A program made the position numbers and the translations under genes. Below the pieces are notes generated by a model that had not been told where the DNA came from, made no database searches, and saw only the letters and a list, made by a program, of their open reading frames with translations. Positions 1 to 8,760 of a stretch of 64,000 nt of DNA are shown in pieces (within the stretch, counting starts at the first letter, position 1; each line of letters begins with the position of its first letter). Source of the stretch: Thiobacillus denitrificans (GTDB lineage: Bacteria; Pseudomonadota; Gammaproteobacteria; Burkholderiales; Thiobacillaceae). Location of the stretch: the NCBI GenBank assembly GCA_002403375.1, contig DHHQ01000018.1:31296-95295 (forward strand), in the 5' to 3' direction.

Positions 1-865
1 GCAGCAGCGGGCTCGCCACCAGCGTCGACGAATAGATGCCGAACAGGATGCCGATCGTCAGCGCGAGCGCGAAGTTGTGCAGCGCCTCGCCGCCGAAGAA
101 CAGCATCGACAGCACCATGATCTGGGTCGAGCCGTGGGTGATGATGGTGCGGCTCATCGTGCGGGTGATGGCGTCGTCGATGATGTGCGGGATGGTCTCG
201 CCGCGCAGCTTGCGGATGTTCTCGCGAATGCGGTCGAAGATCACCACCGACTCGTTGACCGAGTAGCCGAGGATCGCCAGCACGCCGGCGAGCACGGTCA
301 GCGTGAACTCCCACTGGAAGAACGCGAACACGCCGAGGATGATGATGATGTCGTGCAGGTTGGCGAGCATCCCGGCGACGGCGAAGCGCCACTCGAAGCG
401 GATCGCCAGGTAGATCATGATGCCGATCACCACCACCAGCAGCGCCAGCGCGCCGCTGTCGTAGAGTTCCTTGCCGACCTGCGGGCCGACGAAATCGACG
501 CGCCTGAGCTCCACCCCGGCGTCGGCGGCGGTCAGCGCGGCCATCACCTGGTTGCTCGTCTCGGCGGCGCTGCCGCCGCCCCGCACCGGCAGGCGGATCA
601 GCACGTCGCGGCTGGTGCCGAAATTCTGCACGGTGATCTCGGGCAGGCCGGTCTTTTCGAGCGCACCGCGGACCGCCACCAGGTCGGCGGGATGGTCGTA
701 GGCGACCTCGATCACGGTGCCGCCGGTGAAGTCGACGCCGAGGTTGAGGCCGCGGTCCCACAGCGCCCAGACCGAGAACAGGAAGGTCAGCAGCGAAATC
801 GCGGTGGTCGCCTTCCCCCAGCTCATGAAGGGGATGGTTTTCCTGAAGGGGAAGAATTCGATCAT
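1..865 (-). CDS. secF: Protein translocase subunit SecF (3' end cut by window)
   Basis: SecF is the inner-membrane partner of SecD and uses the proton gradient to assist late steps of Sec export. Reading from the ATG at 865, about 288 codons are visible. They show a first membrane helix (roughly residues 12-34), the GVDFTGG motif that opens the periplasmic domain, and the conserved VNESVVIFDRIRE stretch of the membrane half. The gene runs off the left edge, so its C-terminus is missing here. It begins 9 nt after the secD stop, so secD-secF are one unit together with yajC. Family assignment is secure. Confidence 0.95.
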   Translation of the reverse strand, partial: MIEFFPFRKTIPFMSWGKATTAISLLTFLFSVWALWDRGLNLGVDFTGGTVIEVAYDHPADLVAVRGALEKTGLPEITVQNFGTSRDVLIRLPVRGGGSAAETSNQVMAALTAADAGVELRRVDFVGPQVGKELYDSGALALLVVVIGIMIYLAIRFEWRFAVAGMLANLHDIIIILGVFAFFQWEFTLTVLAGVLAILGYSVNESVVIFDRIRENIRKLRGETIPHIIDDAITRTMSRTIITHGSTQIMVLSMLFFGGEALHNFALALTIGILFGIYSSTLVASPLL

Positions 866-874
866 CGTCGTGCC

Positions 875-2689
875 TTAAATCGAGAGCTTCGCCAGGCGCG
901 CCTGGCGGCCGTAGGTGAGGTTGGCCATCGCGCGCGACACCGTCACTGCGCTGAACATCGAGGTCAGGATGCCGAGGCACAGCACCACGGCGAAGCCGCG
1001 CACCGGACCGGAGCCGAGCCAGAACAGCGAGACGCCGGCGATCAGCGTGGTCACGTTGGCGTCGAGAATCGTGCCCCAGGCCCGCTCGTAGCCGGCGGAG
1101 ATCGCCGCCTGCGGGGTCGAGCCGTTGCGCAGTTCTTCTCTGATCCGCTCGTTGATCAGCACGTTGGCGTCGATCGCCATGCCGAGCGTGAGCGCGATCG
1201 CCGCCATGCCGGGCAGGGTGAGCGTCGCCTGCAGCATCGACAGCAGCGCGATCAGGAAGAAGCCGTTGATCGCGAGCGCCAGCGACGAGAATATGCCGAA
1301 CACGCGGTAGTAGAAGATCATGAAGATGACCACCGCGGTGAAGCCCCAGATGTTGGCGTTGAAGCCCTTGGCGATGTTCTCGGCGCCCATGCTGGGGCCG
1401 ACGGTGCGTTCCTCGACGATCTGCATCGGCGCGGCGAGCGCGCCGGCGCGCAGCAGCAGCGCCACGTCGGACGCCTCCTGGGCGGTTTCCATGCCGGTGA
1501 TCTGCACCCGGCCGCCGCCGATCTCCTCGCGGATCACCGGCGCGGTGATGGCCTCGGCGATGCCCTTCTCGATCAGCAGGATCGCCATGCGCTTGTTGAC
1601 GTTCTCGCGGGTCACGTCCTTGAAGATGCGCGCGCCCTTGCCGTCGAGGCTGACGTGCACCGCGGCCTGGCCGCTCTGGCTGTCGAAGCCGGGTGCCGCG
1701 TCGGTGATCGAGTCGCCGGTCAGCACCACGTCCTTCTTCACCGCGATGTTGCTGCCGTCGCGGCTGGGGACGATCTCCGCGCCGAACGGCGCCTGGCCCT
1801 GCGCGACCAGCGTCGGGTCGGCCATCTCGTCGACCAGGCGGATCTCCAGGGTGGCGGTGCGGCCGAGGATGTCCTTCGCCTTGGCGGTATCCTGCACGCC
1901 CGGCAGCTGCACCACGACGCGGCTGGCGCCCTGCTGCTGGATCACCGGCTCGGCGACGCCGAGCTCGTTGACGCGGTTCCTGAGCGTGGTGATGTTCTGC
2001 TGCAGGGCGAATTCCTGCACCTGCTTCTCGGCTTCAGGCTGCATGCGCGCGGTGAGGGTGAAGCCCTCGGCCTGGTCTTCCGGCGTGAACGCCAGGTCGG
2101 CGAAGGTCGTCGCCAGCTTGTTGGCGGCGGCGTCGCGCTGGTCGCGGGTGGCGAAATGCACGGTGACGGCGTTGCCTTCGCGGGTGATGCGGCCGTAGCG
2201 GATCTTCGCGCTGCGCAGCTCGGTGCGGAAGTCGTTCTGGTAGCGGATCGCCGCCTTCTCGAGTGCGGCCTTCATGTCGACCTCGAGCAGGAAGTGCACG
2301 CCGCCGCGCAGGTCGAGGCCGAGGTACATCGGCAGCGCGTTGATCGCGCCGAGCCAGGCCGGCGAGGCCGACACCAGGTTCAGCGCCACCGTGTAGCGCG
2401 GTCCGAGCCCGTTCTGCAGCACGTCCTTGGCGCGGATCTGCACGTCGGTGCTGGCGAAGCGCGCCTTGATGCTGCTGCCCGCCAGCTCGACGCCGCTGTA
2501 GGGCACGCCGGACGCCCTGAGCAGCGACTCGACCTCGCCCAGCAGCGCGGTGTCGACCTTTTCGCTGGTGCGCACCGGCGACACCTGGACCGCCGGCACT
2601 TCGCCGAAGAAGTTAGGCAGGGTGTAGAGGAAGGCGACCACCAGCGTGAAGCCGATGAGCAGGTATTTCCAGAGCGGGAAGCGATTCAT
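875..2689 (-). CDS. secD: Protein translocase subunit SecD
   Basis: This 604-residue protein has the usual SecD length. It has an N-terminal membrane helix (about residues 8-26), a long periplasmic P1 domain with the motif LGLDLRGGVHFLLEVD, and a six-helix C-terminal RND-like half carrying TLGMAIDANVLINERIREE. It forms SecDF with the next gene and pulls exported proteins through SecYEG using the proton motive force. It lies between yajC and secF, the standard yajC-secD-secF order. A palindromic repeat element occupies the unusually long yajC-secD gap upstream of it. Confidence 0.97.
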   Translation of the reverse strand: MNRFPLWKYLLIGFTLVVAFLYTLPNFFGEVPAVQVSPVRTSEKVDTALLGEVESLLRASGVPYSGVELAGSSIKARFASTDVQIRAKDVLQNGLGPRYTVALNLVSASPAWLGAINALPMYLGLDLRGGVHFLLEVDMKAALEKAAIRYQNDFRTELRSAKIRYGRITREGNAVTVHFATRDQRDAAANKLATTFADLAFTPEDQAEGFTLTARMQPEAEKQVQEFALQQNITTLRNRVNELGVAEPVIQQQGASRVVVQLPGVQDTAKAKDILGRTATLEIRLVDEMADPTLVAQGQAPFGAEIVPSRDGSNIAVKKDVVLTGDSITDAAPGFDSQSGQAAVHVSLDGKGARIFKDVTRENVNKRMAILLIEKGIAEAITAPVIREEIGGGRVQITGMETAQEASDVALLLRAGALAAPMQIVEERTVGPSMGAENIAKGFNANIWGFTAVVIFMIFYYRVFGIFSSLALAINGFFLIALLSMLQATLTLPGMAAIALTLGMAIDANVLINERIREELRNGSTPQAAISAGYERAWGTILDANVTTLIAGVSLFWLGSGPVRGFAVVLCLGILTSMFSAVTVSRAMANLTYGRQARLAKLSI

Positions 2690-2698
2690 GTCGGGGAC

Positions 2699-2809
2699 GG
2701 GGTCAGGATTCAGGGATCAGGATTCAGGGGAGAGGCTCGGGGCGGAGACGGTTATTCAGGCAGGCGGCCGCAGGCCGCCCATTCCCTGACCCCTGAATCC
2801 TGACCCCTT
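2699..2809. repeat. Palindromic intergenic repeat element, copy 1 (yajC-secD gap)
   Basis: The left arm (2699-2730) contains two tandem copies of a 14-nt unit, TCAGGATTCAGGGR. The right arm (2784-2809) is its inverted complement. Between the arms is a perfect hairpin, GGCGGCC-gca-GGCCGCC, at 2763-2779. A related element with the same arm sequence and an inner GGCC hairpin lies at 21494-21606. It fills the gap between two genes that are normally tightly linked, so it looks like a mobile or self-spreading REP-like repeat. No coding capacity is visible. Confidence 0.75.
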
Positions 2810-2815
2810 GTGGTC

Positions 2816-3133
2816 TCACAGGCCCTTGATCGTGCCCTTGGGCAGCAGGGTCTGGATCGCCTGTTTCTGCACGTGGGTGATGACGCCCTCGGCGATTTCC
2901 AGCGAAACGAACTGTTCGCCGATCTTGACGATCTTGCCGGCCTGGCCGCTGGCGGTGACGACCTCGTCGCCCTTGGCGAGCTCGGACAGCATCTTCTTCT
3001 GTTCCTTGGCGCGCTTCATCTGCGGGCGGATGAGCATGAACCAGAACAGCACGAAGATGATGATGAGCGGCAGGAACTGCTCGAAACCGGGGGATGCCCC
3101 GCCGGCGGCCTGTGCGTGTGCAAGCGAAATCAT
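2816..3133 (-). CDS. yajC: Preprotein translocase subunit YajC
   Basis: A 105-residue protein with one N-terminal membrane helix (about residues 19-39, FLPLIIIFVLFWFMLIRPQ) followed by the conserved basic stretch and the beta-rich YajC domain (GDEVVTASGQAGKIVKI). YajC associates with SecDF at the inner membrane and is non-essential in known cases. It is the first gene of the yajC-secD-secF unit. A TAGAAT -10-like box lies about 45 nt upstream of the start on this strand. Confidence 0.95.
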   Translation of the reverse strand: MISLAHAQAAGGASPGFEQFLPLIIIFVLFWFMLIRPQMKRAKEQKKMLSELAKGDEVVTASGQAGKIVKIGEQFVSLEIAEGVITHVQKQAIQTLLPKGTIKGL

Positions 3134-3188
3134 GATGTCAGTGTGGAGTCGAAAAACCAGCGGATTCTAGCACGCCCGAATGACGGCC

Positions 3189-4199
3189 TCAGGTGCAGCC
3201 GCCGTGGGCGAGGAAGGGCGCGATGCGCTCGCGTGTGCCGGGATGGCTGTCGAGCAGGCCGGTGTCCGAGGGGTCGTCGTCGAGCCGGCCCAGGATGTCG
3301 GCGAAGCGCGCAGGCGGGATGCACGCCGCCTCCAGCCACGCCAGCGCGTAGGCGTCGGCCTCGCGCTCCATGTCGCGCGAGTAGCCGGTCTGCAGCAGCA
3401 GGCTGGGCAGGCCCGCCGCGAGGTCGGTGACGCTGCCGATGTCGCCGGTGACCGCGACCAGGATCACTCCGGCACCGACGCTCTGCAGCGCCAGCCGCAG
3501 GCTGTGGCGGTGCTGCACGTGGCCGAGCTCGTGGGCGATCACGGCGAGCACCTCGTCGTCGTGGTGCGCCAGCGCGACGAGGCCGTCGGTGACGACCACC
3601 GTTCCGCCAGGCAGCGCCATGGCGTTGGCGCCGAACAGCCGGCTGTCGCGGAACAGCAATTGGTAGGGCGGACACGCCCGCTTCGCGCAGTGCGCGGCGA
3701 GCTCCGCCTCGAGCGCCTGGCGGCGCGCCGCCGGCAGCTTGCTGGGCGAGAGGCTGGTCCGGTCCATCAGCGTGAGCGCTTCCTCGCCGATGCGCGTGTC
3801 CATCCAGGCGGGCAGCGTGTGCGAGGCGACGAGCGCGACCGCGGGCACGCCCCAGCGCAGCCCGGCGAACACGATCAGGACCGAAACGACCAGCGCCGCG
3901 AGCGCGAAGCGCAACCGGCTTTCCAGCAGGTGCGCCCAGCGCTCGGGGCGCGCCGACGGGATCAGGCGGCTGAGTTCGAGCAGCGCGCTGCGATCCGCGC
4001 TGTGCAGCTCGCGCGCGTCGGGCAGGTGGACCACGCTGCGTGCCTGCCCGGCGGGCGGGGCGACCACGATGCGGTCGAGCGCCACGGCGAAGTCGATGCC
4101 TTCGCCGGTGACGCGCAGCTGCCCCGCCTCGGCCGCCGCCTCGACCGGATGCGCCCGCGAGGTCCGGCCGTCGAAGTAGTCCGCCGCGAAGCGGATCAC
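3189..4199 (-). CDS. M48 family zinc metalloprotease, membrane anchored
   Basis: A 336-residue protein with a HELGH zinc motif (residues 223-227) and a downstream glutamate ligand in MEREADAYAL, the gluzincin arrangement of the M48 (HtpX/Oma1/BepA) clan. One membrane helix is predicted near residues 98-116, so the protease domain probably faces the periplasm. The first 90 residues form a small domain of unknown role. The start overlaps the stop of the upstream DUF898 gene by 4 nt, so the two are translationally coupled. Such protease/DUF898 pairs probably act in envelope quality control, but the substrate is unknown. Confidence 0.85.
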   Translation of the reverse strand: MIRFAADYFDGRTSRAHPVEAAAEAGQLRVTGEGIDFAVALDRIVVAPPAGQARSVVHLPDARELHSADRSALLELSRLIPSARPERWAHLLESRLRFALAALVVSVLIVFAGLRWGVPAVALVASHTLPAWMDTRIGEEALTLMDRTSLSPSKLPAARRQALEAELAAHCAKRACPPYQLLFRDSRLFGANAMALPGGTVVVTDGLVALAHHDDEVLAVIAHELGHVQHRHSLRLALQSVGAGVILVAVTGDIGSVTDLAAGLPSLLLQTGYSRDMEREADAYALAWLEAACIPPARFADILGRLDDDPSDTGLLDSHPGTRERIAPFLAHGGCT

Positions 4200-5242
4200 G
4201 TCAGCCCGAAGTTGAGGTCGAGCAGGTCGGCCATCTCGGAGCCGGTGGCGGTGCTGGCCTGGTGCTGGCCGGCGACGAAGCTGCCGAGGTTCTCCGGGCC
4301 GTTCACCGTCAGGCTCTGCGCGCGGTAGCGGGCGAGGCGCACCTTGGCCCAGGGAATGAAGAGGCCGACCGTCAGCGCGATCATCACCAGGTTGGACAGG
4401 AAGATCCAGACGAGGTCGAGCGCGCGCTGGCGCGAGGCGAAGCCGACCGGGCCGACGGCGGTGCCGTTGTACAGCAGGTTGGCGGTGCGCGACTGGATCA
4501 CCGCGCCGATCACCGGAAACATCAGGTAGAACACCACCATGCCGGCGATCAGGTAGAAGCCCGCCGCCGCCGCCGCCGTTTCACGCGCCATGCCGGTCGC
4601 CTGCAGCAGGTAGGCCTGGTAGGTGCCGAATGCCATGATCGCGAGCGGCAGCAGGAGCAGGACGAAGCTCAGCAGATACATGCCCCAGAAGGGCTTCAGC
4701 GAGCCCTGGTAGCGCGCGGCGGTCTGGCCGTACACGGTGTTCTCGGCGACGAACCTGACCTGGCGATACGCGATGTAGGGCAGGATCAGGCCGAGCGTGA
4801 ACGGGATCAGCAGCTGCAGGCCGATGAAGATGCGCGCGGCCTCGCCGACCGAGCCGGTGAAGTCGAAGCGCAGCCCGCGGTAGGCGCTCTGGCGGGCGCG
4901 GAAGCGCATGCTGGTGACGATGATCCACGGCAGCGAGACGAAGAATGCGACCAGCAGCGCGATCGCCAGCATGGGCGCGAAATACGACGCCGCGTAGTAG
5001 GCGACGATCGCCGCGAGCGCGATCAGCCGTCCCCTGAGGATCTGCAGCGGCGTGGCCAGGTAGGAAAACGCCTGGTTGTCGAGCAGCGTGTGCCCGTAGA
5101 ACCAGCGCAGCGTGCGCACTTTCGCCCAGGCCGAATAGATGCCGAAGGTGACGAGGGTGAGCGCGATGTTGACGATCCAGATGACGAAGTACTCGCCTCC
5201 GGTGCCGGTGAACTGCATCGGATACTGCTTGGTTTGCGACAT
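4196..5242 (-). CDS. DUF898 (YjgN-like) multi-pass membrane protein
   Basis: A 348-residue integral membrane protein with about six hydrophobic segments. It carries the two repeated motifs typical of DUF898/YjgN: FGIYSAWAKVRTLRWFYGHT near the N-terminus and GLFIPWAKVRLARYRAQ near the C-terminus. The function of the family is not established. A good ribosome-binding site (AGGGAG) precedes the ATG. It overlaps the downstream M48 protease gene by 4 nt, so the pair is probably one functional unit at the inner membrane. Confidence 0.85.
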   Translation of the reverse strand: MSQTKQYPMQFTGTGGEYFVIWIVNIALTLVTFGIYSAWAKVRTLRWFYGHTLLDNQAFSYLATPLQILRGRLIALAAIVAYYAASYFAPMLAIALLVAFFVSLPWIIVTSMRFRARQSAYRGLRFDFTGSVGEAARIFIGLQLLIPFTLGLILPYIAYRQVRFVAENTVYGQTAARYQGSLKPFWGMYLLSFVLLLLPLAIMAFGTYQAYLLQATGMARETAAAAAGFYLIAGMVVFYLMFPVIGAVIQSRTANLLYNGTAVGPVGFASRQRALDLVWIFLSNLVMIALTVGLFIPWAKVRLARYRAQSLTVNGPENLGSFVAGQHQASTATGSEMADLLDLNFGLT

Positions 5243-5351
5243 TATTTTCTCCCTTGGTGCAGATGTGCTTCTTGTTGTTGTGCGTTAACGGCTCCGCGCG
5301 GCCATTCTACACAAGGGGAGTCAATTACCCTTCAGTCGGGGCGGGTATTCG

Positions 5352-6455
5352 CTACCATCCCTGCGCCTGCATTGCGTGGAAGCCGGCCGTGAAATCGGCG
5401 AAGCGCCCGGCCTCGATCGCCGCGCGCATCCCGGCCATCAGCCGGTGGTAGTAGTGCAGGTTGTGGATCGTCGCGAGCCGGGCGCCGAGGATTTCGTTGG
5501 CGCGTATCAGGTGATGCACGTAGGCGCGGCTGAAATGCGTGCAGGTGTGGCAGTCGCATTCCGGGTCGATCGGCGCGGTGTCGGTCTTCCAGCGCGCGTT
5601 GCGGATGCGCAGCTCGCCGCGCCGGGTGAACAGGATGCCGTGGCGCGCGTTGCGCGTCGGCAACACGCAGTCGAACTGGTCGATGCCCTGGGCGACGGCT
5701 GCGACGAGATCCGACGGCGTGCCGACGCCCATCAGGTAGCGCGGCTTGTCGGCCGGCAGCAGCGGTGCGGTGTGGGCGAGGATGCGCTTCATGTCCTCCT
5801 TCGGCTCGCCGACGCTCAAGCCGCCGATCGCGTAGCCGTCGAAGTCCAGGTCGATCAGTTCGCGCGCCGACTCGTCGCGCAGCGATTCGTACATGCCGCC
5901 CTGGACGATGCCGTACAGCGCGTTGGGGTTGCCGGCGTGCGCCGCCTTCGAGCGCGCCGCCCACCGCAGGCTCATGCGCATCGAGTCGGCGGCCTCTTTC
6001 TCGGTCGCGGGGTAGGGCGTGCACTCGTCGAAGATCATCACGATGTCGGAATTCAGCGTGCGCTGGATCTGCATCGAGATCTCGGGGGTGAGGAAGAGCT
6101 TGTCGCCGTTCACCGGCGAGGCGAACTTCACCCCGTCCTCGGTGATCTTCCTCAGCTTGCCGAGGCTGAACACCTGGAAGCCGCCCGAGTCGGTGAGGAT
6201 GGGCTTGTCCCAGCCCATGAAGCGGTGCAGGCCGCCGAATTGCTCGATCACCTCGAGCCCCGGGCGAAGCCACAGGTGGAAGGTGTTGGAGAGCACCATC
6301 TCGAAGCCGATGTCGGTGATTTCATAAGGCGACATCGCCTTCACCGTGCCGTAGGTGCCGACCGGCATGAACACCGGGGTCTGCACGGTGCCGTGCGCGA
6401 GGTGGAGCTGGCCGCGGCGGGCGCCGCCGTCGGTGGCGAGGAGGTCGAATTTCAT
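5352..6455 (-). CDS. tgt: tRNA-guanine transglycosylase (queuine tRNA-ribosyltransferase)
   Basis: This 367-residue enzyme exchanges guanine-34 for preQ1 in tRNAs with GUN anticodons, the first tRNA-bound step of queuosine synthesis. Visible hallmarks are LTDSGGFQVFS near residue 90, the nucleophile region FDCVLPTRNARHG, and the zinc site CDCHTCTHFSRAYVHHL near the C-terminus. I chose the ATG at 6455 (MKFDLLATDGG), which overlaps the queA stop by 4 nt. A much longer open frame upstream is a shadow of queA. The queA-tgt order matches the pathway in reverse. Confidence 0.97.
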   Translation of the reverse strand: MKFDLLATDGGARRGQLHLAHGTVQTPVFMPVGTYGTVKAMSPYEITDIGFEMVLSNTFHLWLRPGLEVIEQFGGLHRFMGWDKPILTDSGGFQVFSLGKLRKITEDGVKFASPVNGDKLFLTPEISMQIQRTLNSDIVMIFDECTPYPATEKEAADSMRMSLRWAARSKAAHAGNPNALYGIVQGGMYESLRDESARELIDLDFDGYAIGGLSVGEPKEDMKRILAHTAPLLPADKPRYLMGVGTPSDLVAAVAQGIDQFDCVLPTRNARHGILFTRRGELRIRNARWKTDTAPIDPECDCHTCTHFSRAYVHHLIRANEILGARLATIHNLHYYHRLMAGMRAAIEAGRFADFTAGFHAMQAQGW

Positions 6456-7474
6456 TGCGGTTTCTTTTCGAGGAACATCGCGTCGCCGTAGCTGAAGAAG
6501 CGGTAGCGCTCCCTGATCGCGTGCGCGTAGGCCGCGCGGATGGCGTCGGTGCCGGCGAACGCCGAGACCAGCATCAAGAGCGTCGACTTCGGCAGGTGGA
6601 AGTTGGTGACGAGCGCGTCGACCACCTTGAACGGATAACCGGGCGTGATGAAGATGTCGGTTTCGCCGGAGCCCGCGTGCAGGGTGCCAGCCTGCGCGGC
6701 CGCCTCCAGCGCCCGCAGGCTGGTCGTGCCGACCGCCACCACGCGGCCGCCGCGCGCGCGGGTGTCGTGGATCGCGTCGACGGTCGCCTGCGGGATCGTG
6801 TAGCGCTCGCTGTGCATCCTGTGGTCGGCGACGTCGTCGACGCGCACCGGCTGGAAGGTGCCGGCACCGACGTGCAGCGTCACCCGCGCGGTGCGGATGC
6901 CGGCCTGCGTGAGCGCGTCGAGCATCGCGTCGTCGAAGTGCAGCCCTGCGGTCGGCGCCGCGACCGCGCCGGGCGCGTTCGCGTACACGGTCTGGTAGCG
7001 CGCCTCGTCGTCGGCCGTCGGCACGTGCTCGATGTAGGGCGGCAGCGGCAGCCGGCCGAGCTGCTCGAGCACGTCGAGCACCGGGCGCGGAAAGCGCAGC
7101 CGGGTGAGGTCGTCCTGGCGTTCCAGCACATCGATCAGGACGTCGTCGGCGAGCCGGATCGTCGAGCCCGGCTTGGGCGCATGGCTCGCGCGGATGAAGG
7201 CGAGCGCCTCGAATTCCTCCGTCACCCGCTCGACCAGCAGCTCGACCCGCCCGCCCGAGTCCTTCTGCCCGAACAGCCGAGCCTTGATCACCCGCGTGTC
7301 GTTCATCACCAGCAGGTCGTCCGCGCGCAGCAGCCCCGGCAGGTCGCGGAACTCGCGGTCGGCGAGCGCGCCCGCCGCGTCGACGTGCAGCAGCCGGCTC
7401 GCGCCGCGCACCGCGGGCGGAAACTGGGCGATCAGTTCGGGAGGAAGGTCGAAGTCGAAATCGGCGACGCGCAT
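6452..7474 (-). CDS. queA: S-adenosylmethionine:tRNA ribosyltransferase-isomerase
   Basis: QueA transfers and isomerises the ribosyl part of SAM onto preQ1-tRNA to give epoxyqueuosine. The 340-residue length and the motifs DFDLPPELIAQ, MNDTRVIKARLFG, PTAGLHF and HVGAGTFQPV are typical. It is the first gene of a queA-tgt operon and overlaps tgt by 4 nt. A TATAAT box ends only 8 nt before the ATG and no Shine-Dalgarno is visible, so the mRNA may be leaderless. Confidence 0.97.
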   Translation of the reverse strand: MRVADFDFDLPPELIAQFPPAVRGASRLLHVDAAGALADREFRDLPGLLRADDLLVMNDTRVIKARLFGQKDSGGRVELLVERVTEEFEALAFIRASHAPKPGSTIRLADDVLIDVLERQDDLTRLRFPRPVLDVLEQLGRLPLPPYIEHVPTADDEARYQTVYANAPGAVAAPTAGLHFDDAMLDALTQAGIRTARVTLHVGAGTFQPVRVDDVADHRMHSERYTIPQATVDAIHDTRARGGRVVAVGTTSLRALEAAAQAGTLHAGSGETDIFITPGYPFKVVDALVTNFHLPKSTLLMLVSAFAGTDAIRAAYAHAIRERYRFFSYGDAMFLEKKPQ

Positions 7475-7482
7475 GGGGCGCG

Positions 7483-7488
7483 ATTATA
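7483..7488 (-). promoter_or_regulatory. -10 box of queA (predicted leaderless start)
   Basis: Perfect TATAAT on the minus strand, separated from the queA ATG by 8 nt (CGCGCCCC). A transcript starting 7-9 nt downstream of this box would begin at or next to the start codon. No convincing -35 was identified. Confidence 0.5.
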
Positions 7489-7497
7489 GCCGTCGCC

Positions 7498-7527
7498 TTG
7501 CCGCCGCTCGCCCGCTTGGGCGATAAT
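7498..7527 (+). promoter_or_regulatory. Predicted sigma-70 promoter of tRNA-Leu
   Basis: TTGCCG (7498-7503), an 18-nt spacer, then GATAAT (7522-7527). The predicted start is near 7534, about 34 nt before the tRNA. It is arranged back to back with the queA promoter. Confidence 0.5.
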
Positions 7528-7567
7528 GCGCGGCTTCCGTGCCGGCGCGTTCGCGTCCGGCCCCTTT

Positions 7568-7652
7568 GCCCGGGTGGCGGAATCGGTAGACGCAGCGGAT
7601 TCAAAATCCGCCACCGCAAGGTGTGGGGGTTCGAGTCCCCCCCCGGGCACCA
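7568..7652 (+). tRNA. tRNA-Leu (anticodon CAA)
   Basis: An 85-nt tRNA including an encoded CCA end. The acceptor stem GCCCGGG (7568-7574) pairs with CCCGGGC (7642-7648). The anticodon stem GCGGA/TCCGC encloses the loop TTCAAAA, giving anticodon CAA (reads UUG). The long variable arm is typical of leucine tRNAs, and the T-loop is TTCGAGT. Confidence 0.97.
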
Positions 7653-7895
7653 GCAAGACAAAGCTTGCTTGGCTGCGATGTCCGGTATCGACCGGACGCA
7701 GACGATCGGGCGAATGGCCGCTATCGTCCGTTTGTCGGCCGAAGCGGCTCACCCGGCGGTCGATCATCCATCGGCTCTCACCGACCCCGAACTGCCTGAT
7801 GCCAGGTAAAAGTGCTATGTCCGCTTACTGAGCACAAAGCCACGAGTCAGAAATCGATCATTGGCCTAAAGCCCAATTACCCGAGCAAGCAACCG

Positions 7896-8552
7896 TCAGC
7901 GTGCAGGCTCTGCCACGAAAATCTCGACGCGGCGGTTCTTCGCACGGCCTTCCGCCGTGCTGTTGTCGGCGACCGGTTCGCGCGAACCGCGGCCATCGAT
8001 GGCGATGCGGCTTGTAGCCACCCCGCGGGCAACGAGGTAATCGCGCGTCGAGGCGGCGCGGTTGACCGAAAGCGGATTATTGATCGCATCGGTGCCGGTG
8101 CTGTCCGTGTGACCGATGATGGTCACCGTTGTCACCGCGTTTTCGTTCAGGGTGGTGGCGAAGCGATCGAGGATCGGACGCAGGTTCGGTTTGATGTCAT
8201 AGCGGTTGGTGTCGAAGGAAACGTCGCTCGGGATGTCCAGCTTGAGCCGGTTATCCGCGGTCTGGGTCACGGTCACGCCGGTTCCCTGGGTGGCCTGCTC
8301 CATCTCCGCCTTCTGTTTCTCCATGTGCTTCGACCACAGGTAGCCGCCACCCGCACCCACTGCCGCGCCGATCGCCGCGCCGGTCGCGGCGCTCTTGCGG
8401 TCGCCCGTCGCGGCGCCGATCACCCCTCCGGCGACTGCGCCGATCGCCGCGCCTGTGCCGGTGGTCTTTTGAGTCTCGGTCATGTTGGCGCAGCCCGAAA
8501 GCCCGCCGAGACCGATTGCGATGGCGCTAAGAGCAACAATGATTTTTTCCAT
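7896..8552 (-). CDS. OmpA family lipoprotein with glycine-zipper domain
   Basis: A 218-residue protein with a lipoprotein signal peptide (lipobox LSGC, Cys-21). A glycine-rich zipper follows (about residues 34-70, repeated GAAIGAAVG-type segments), then a C-terminal OmpA/MotB peptidoglycan-binding domain (TIIGHTDSTG ... NRRVEIFV). It resembles the YiaD class and probably tethers the outer membrane to peptidoglycan. A strong GGAGG ribosome-binding site precedes the ATG. The gene stands alone, bracketed by decayed repeat DNA on both sides. Confidence 0.9.
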   Translation of the reverse strand: MEKIIVALSAIAIGLGGLSGCANMTETQKTTGTGAAIGAVAGGVIGAATGDRKSAATGAAIGAAVGAGGGYLWSKHMEKQKAEMEQATQGTGVTVTQTADNRLKLDIPSDVSFDTNRYDIKPNLRPILDRFATTLNENAVTTVTIIGHTDSTGTDAINNPLSVNRAASTRDYLVARGVATSRIAIDGRGSREPVADNSTAEGRAKNRRVEIFVAEPAR

Positions 8553-8633
8553 GAGATACCTCCGATTTTTTTATAAACACTTTGATTGTAGGCAAGCGTG
8601 CAAACTTGTACGCCTGCCTTCGCCAAGAAACGG

Positions 8634-8760
8634 CCATTCGCCGCCGCGGCTCCGACCGGCCGCTTCTGGCCGGTAGTGGATACGTGCATAGACCCTGACG
8701 GCCGGCCGCTTTGGCCGAGGAACGCCATTCGTGGCAGCGGTTCTGACGGACCGCTACCCC
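8634..8760. repeat. Degenerate direct repeats upstream of the OmpA-like gene
   Basis: Two diverged direct copies begin at 8634 and 8725, 91 bp apart. They share the pattern CCATTC-N3-GC-N-GCGG-N-TC-N-GAC-N-G-N-CCGCT. A third partial match (GGCCGGCCGCTTTGGCC) lies between them near 8701. An inverted, more decayed match (GCGAATGGCCGCT) occurs near 7713 on the other side of the OmpA-like gene. The DNA has no credible ORF and looks like remnants of an old dispersed repeat. Confidence 0.45.

Noticed and set aside
77..2803. A 908-codon open frame on the plus strand across secD
   Set aside because: It is antisense to the well-identified secD and has the His/Arg/Asp/Gly-rich composition of GC-rich shadow frames, with no recognisable motif.
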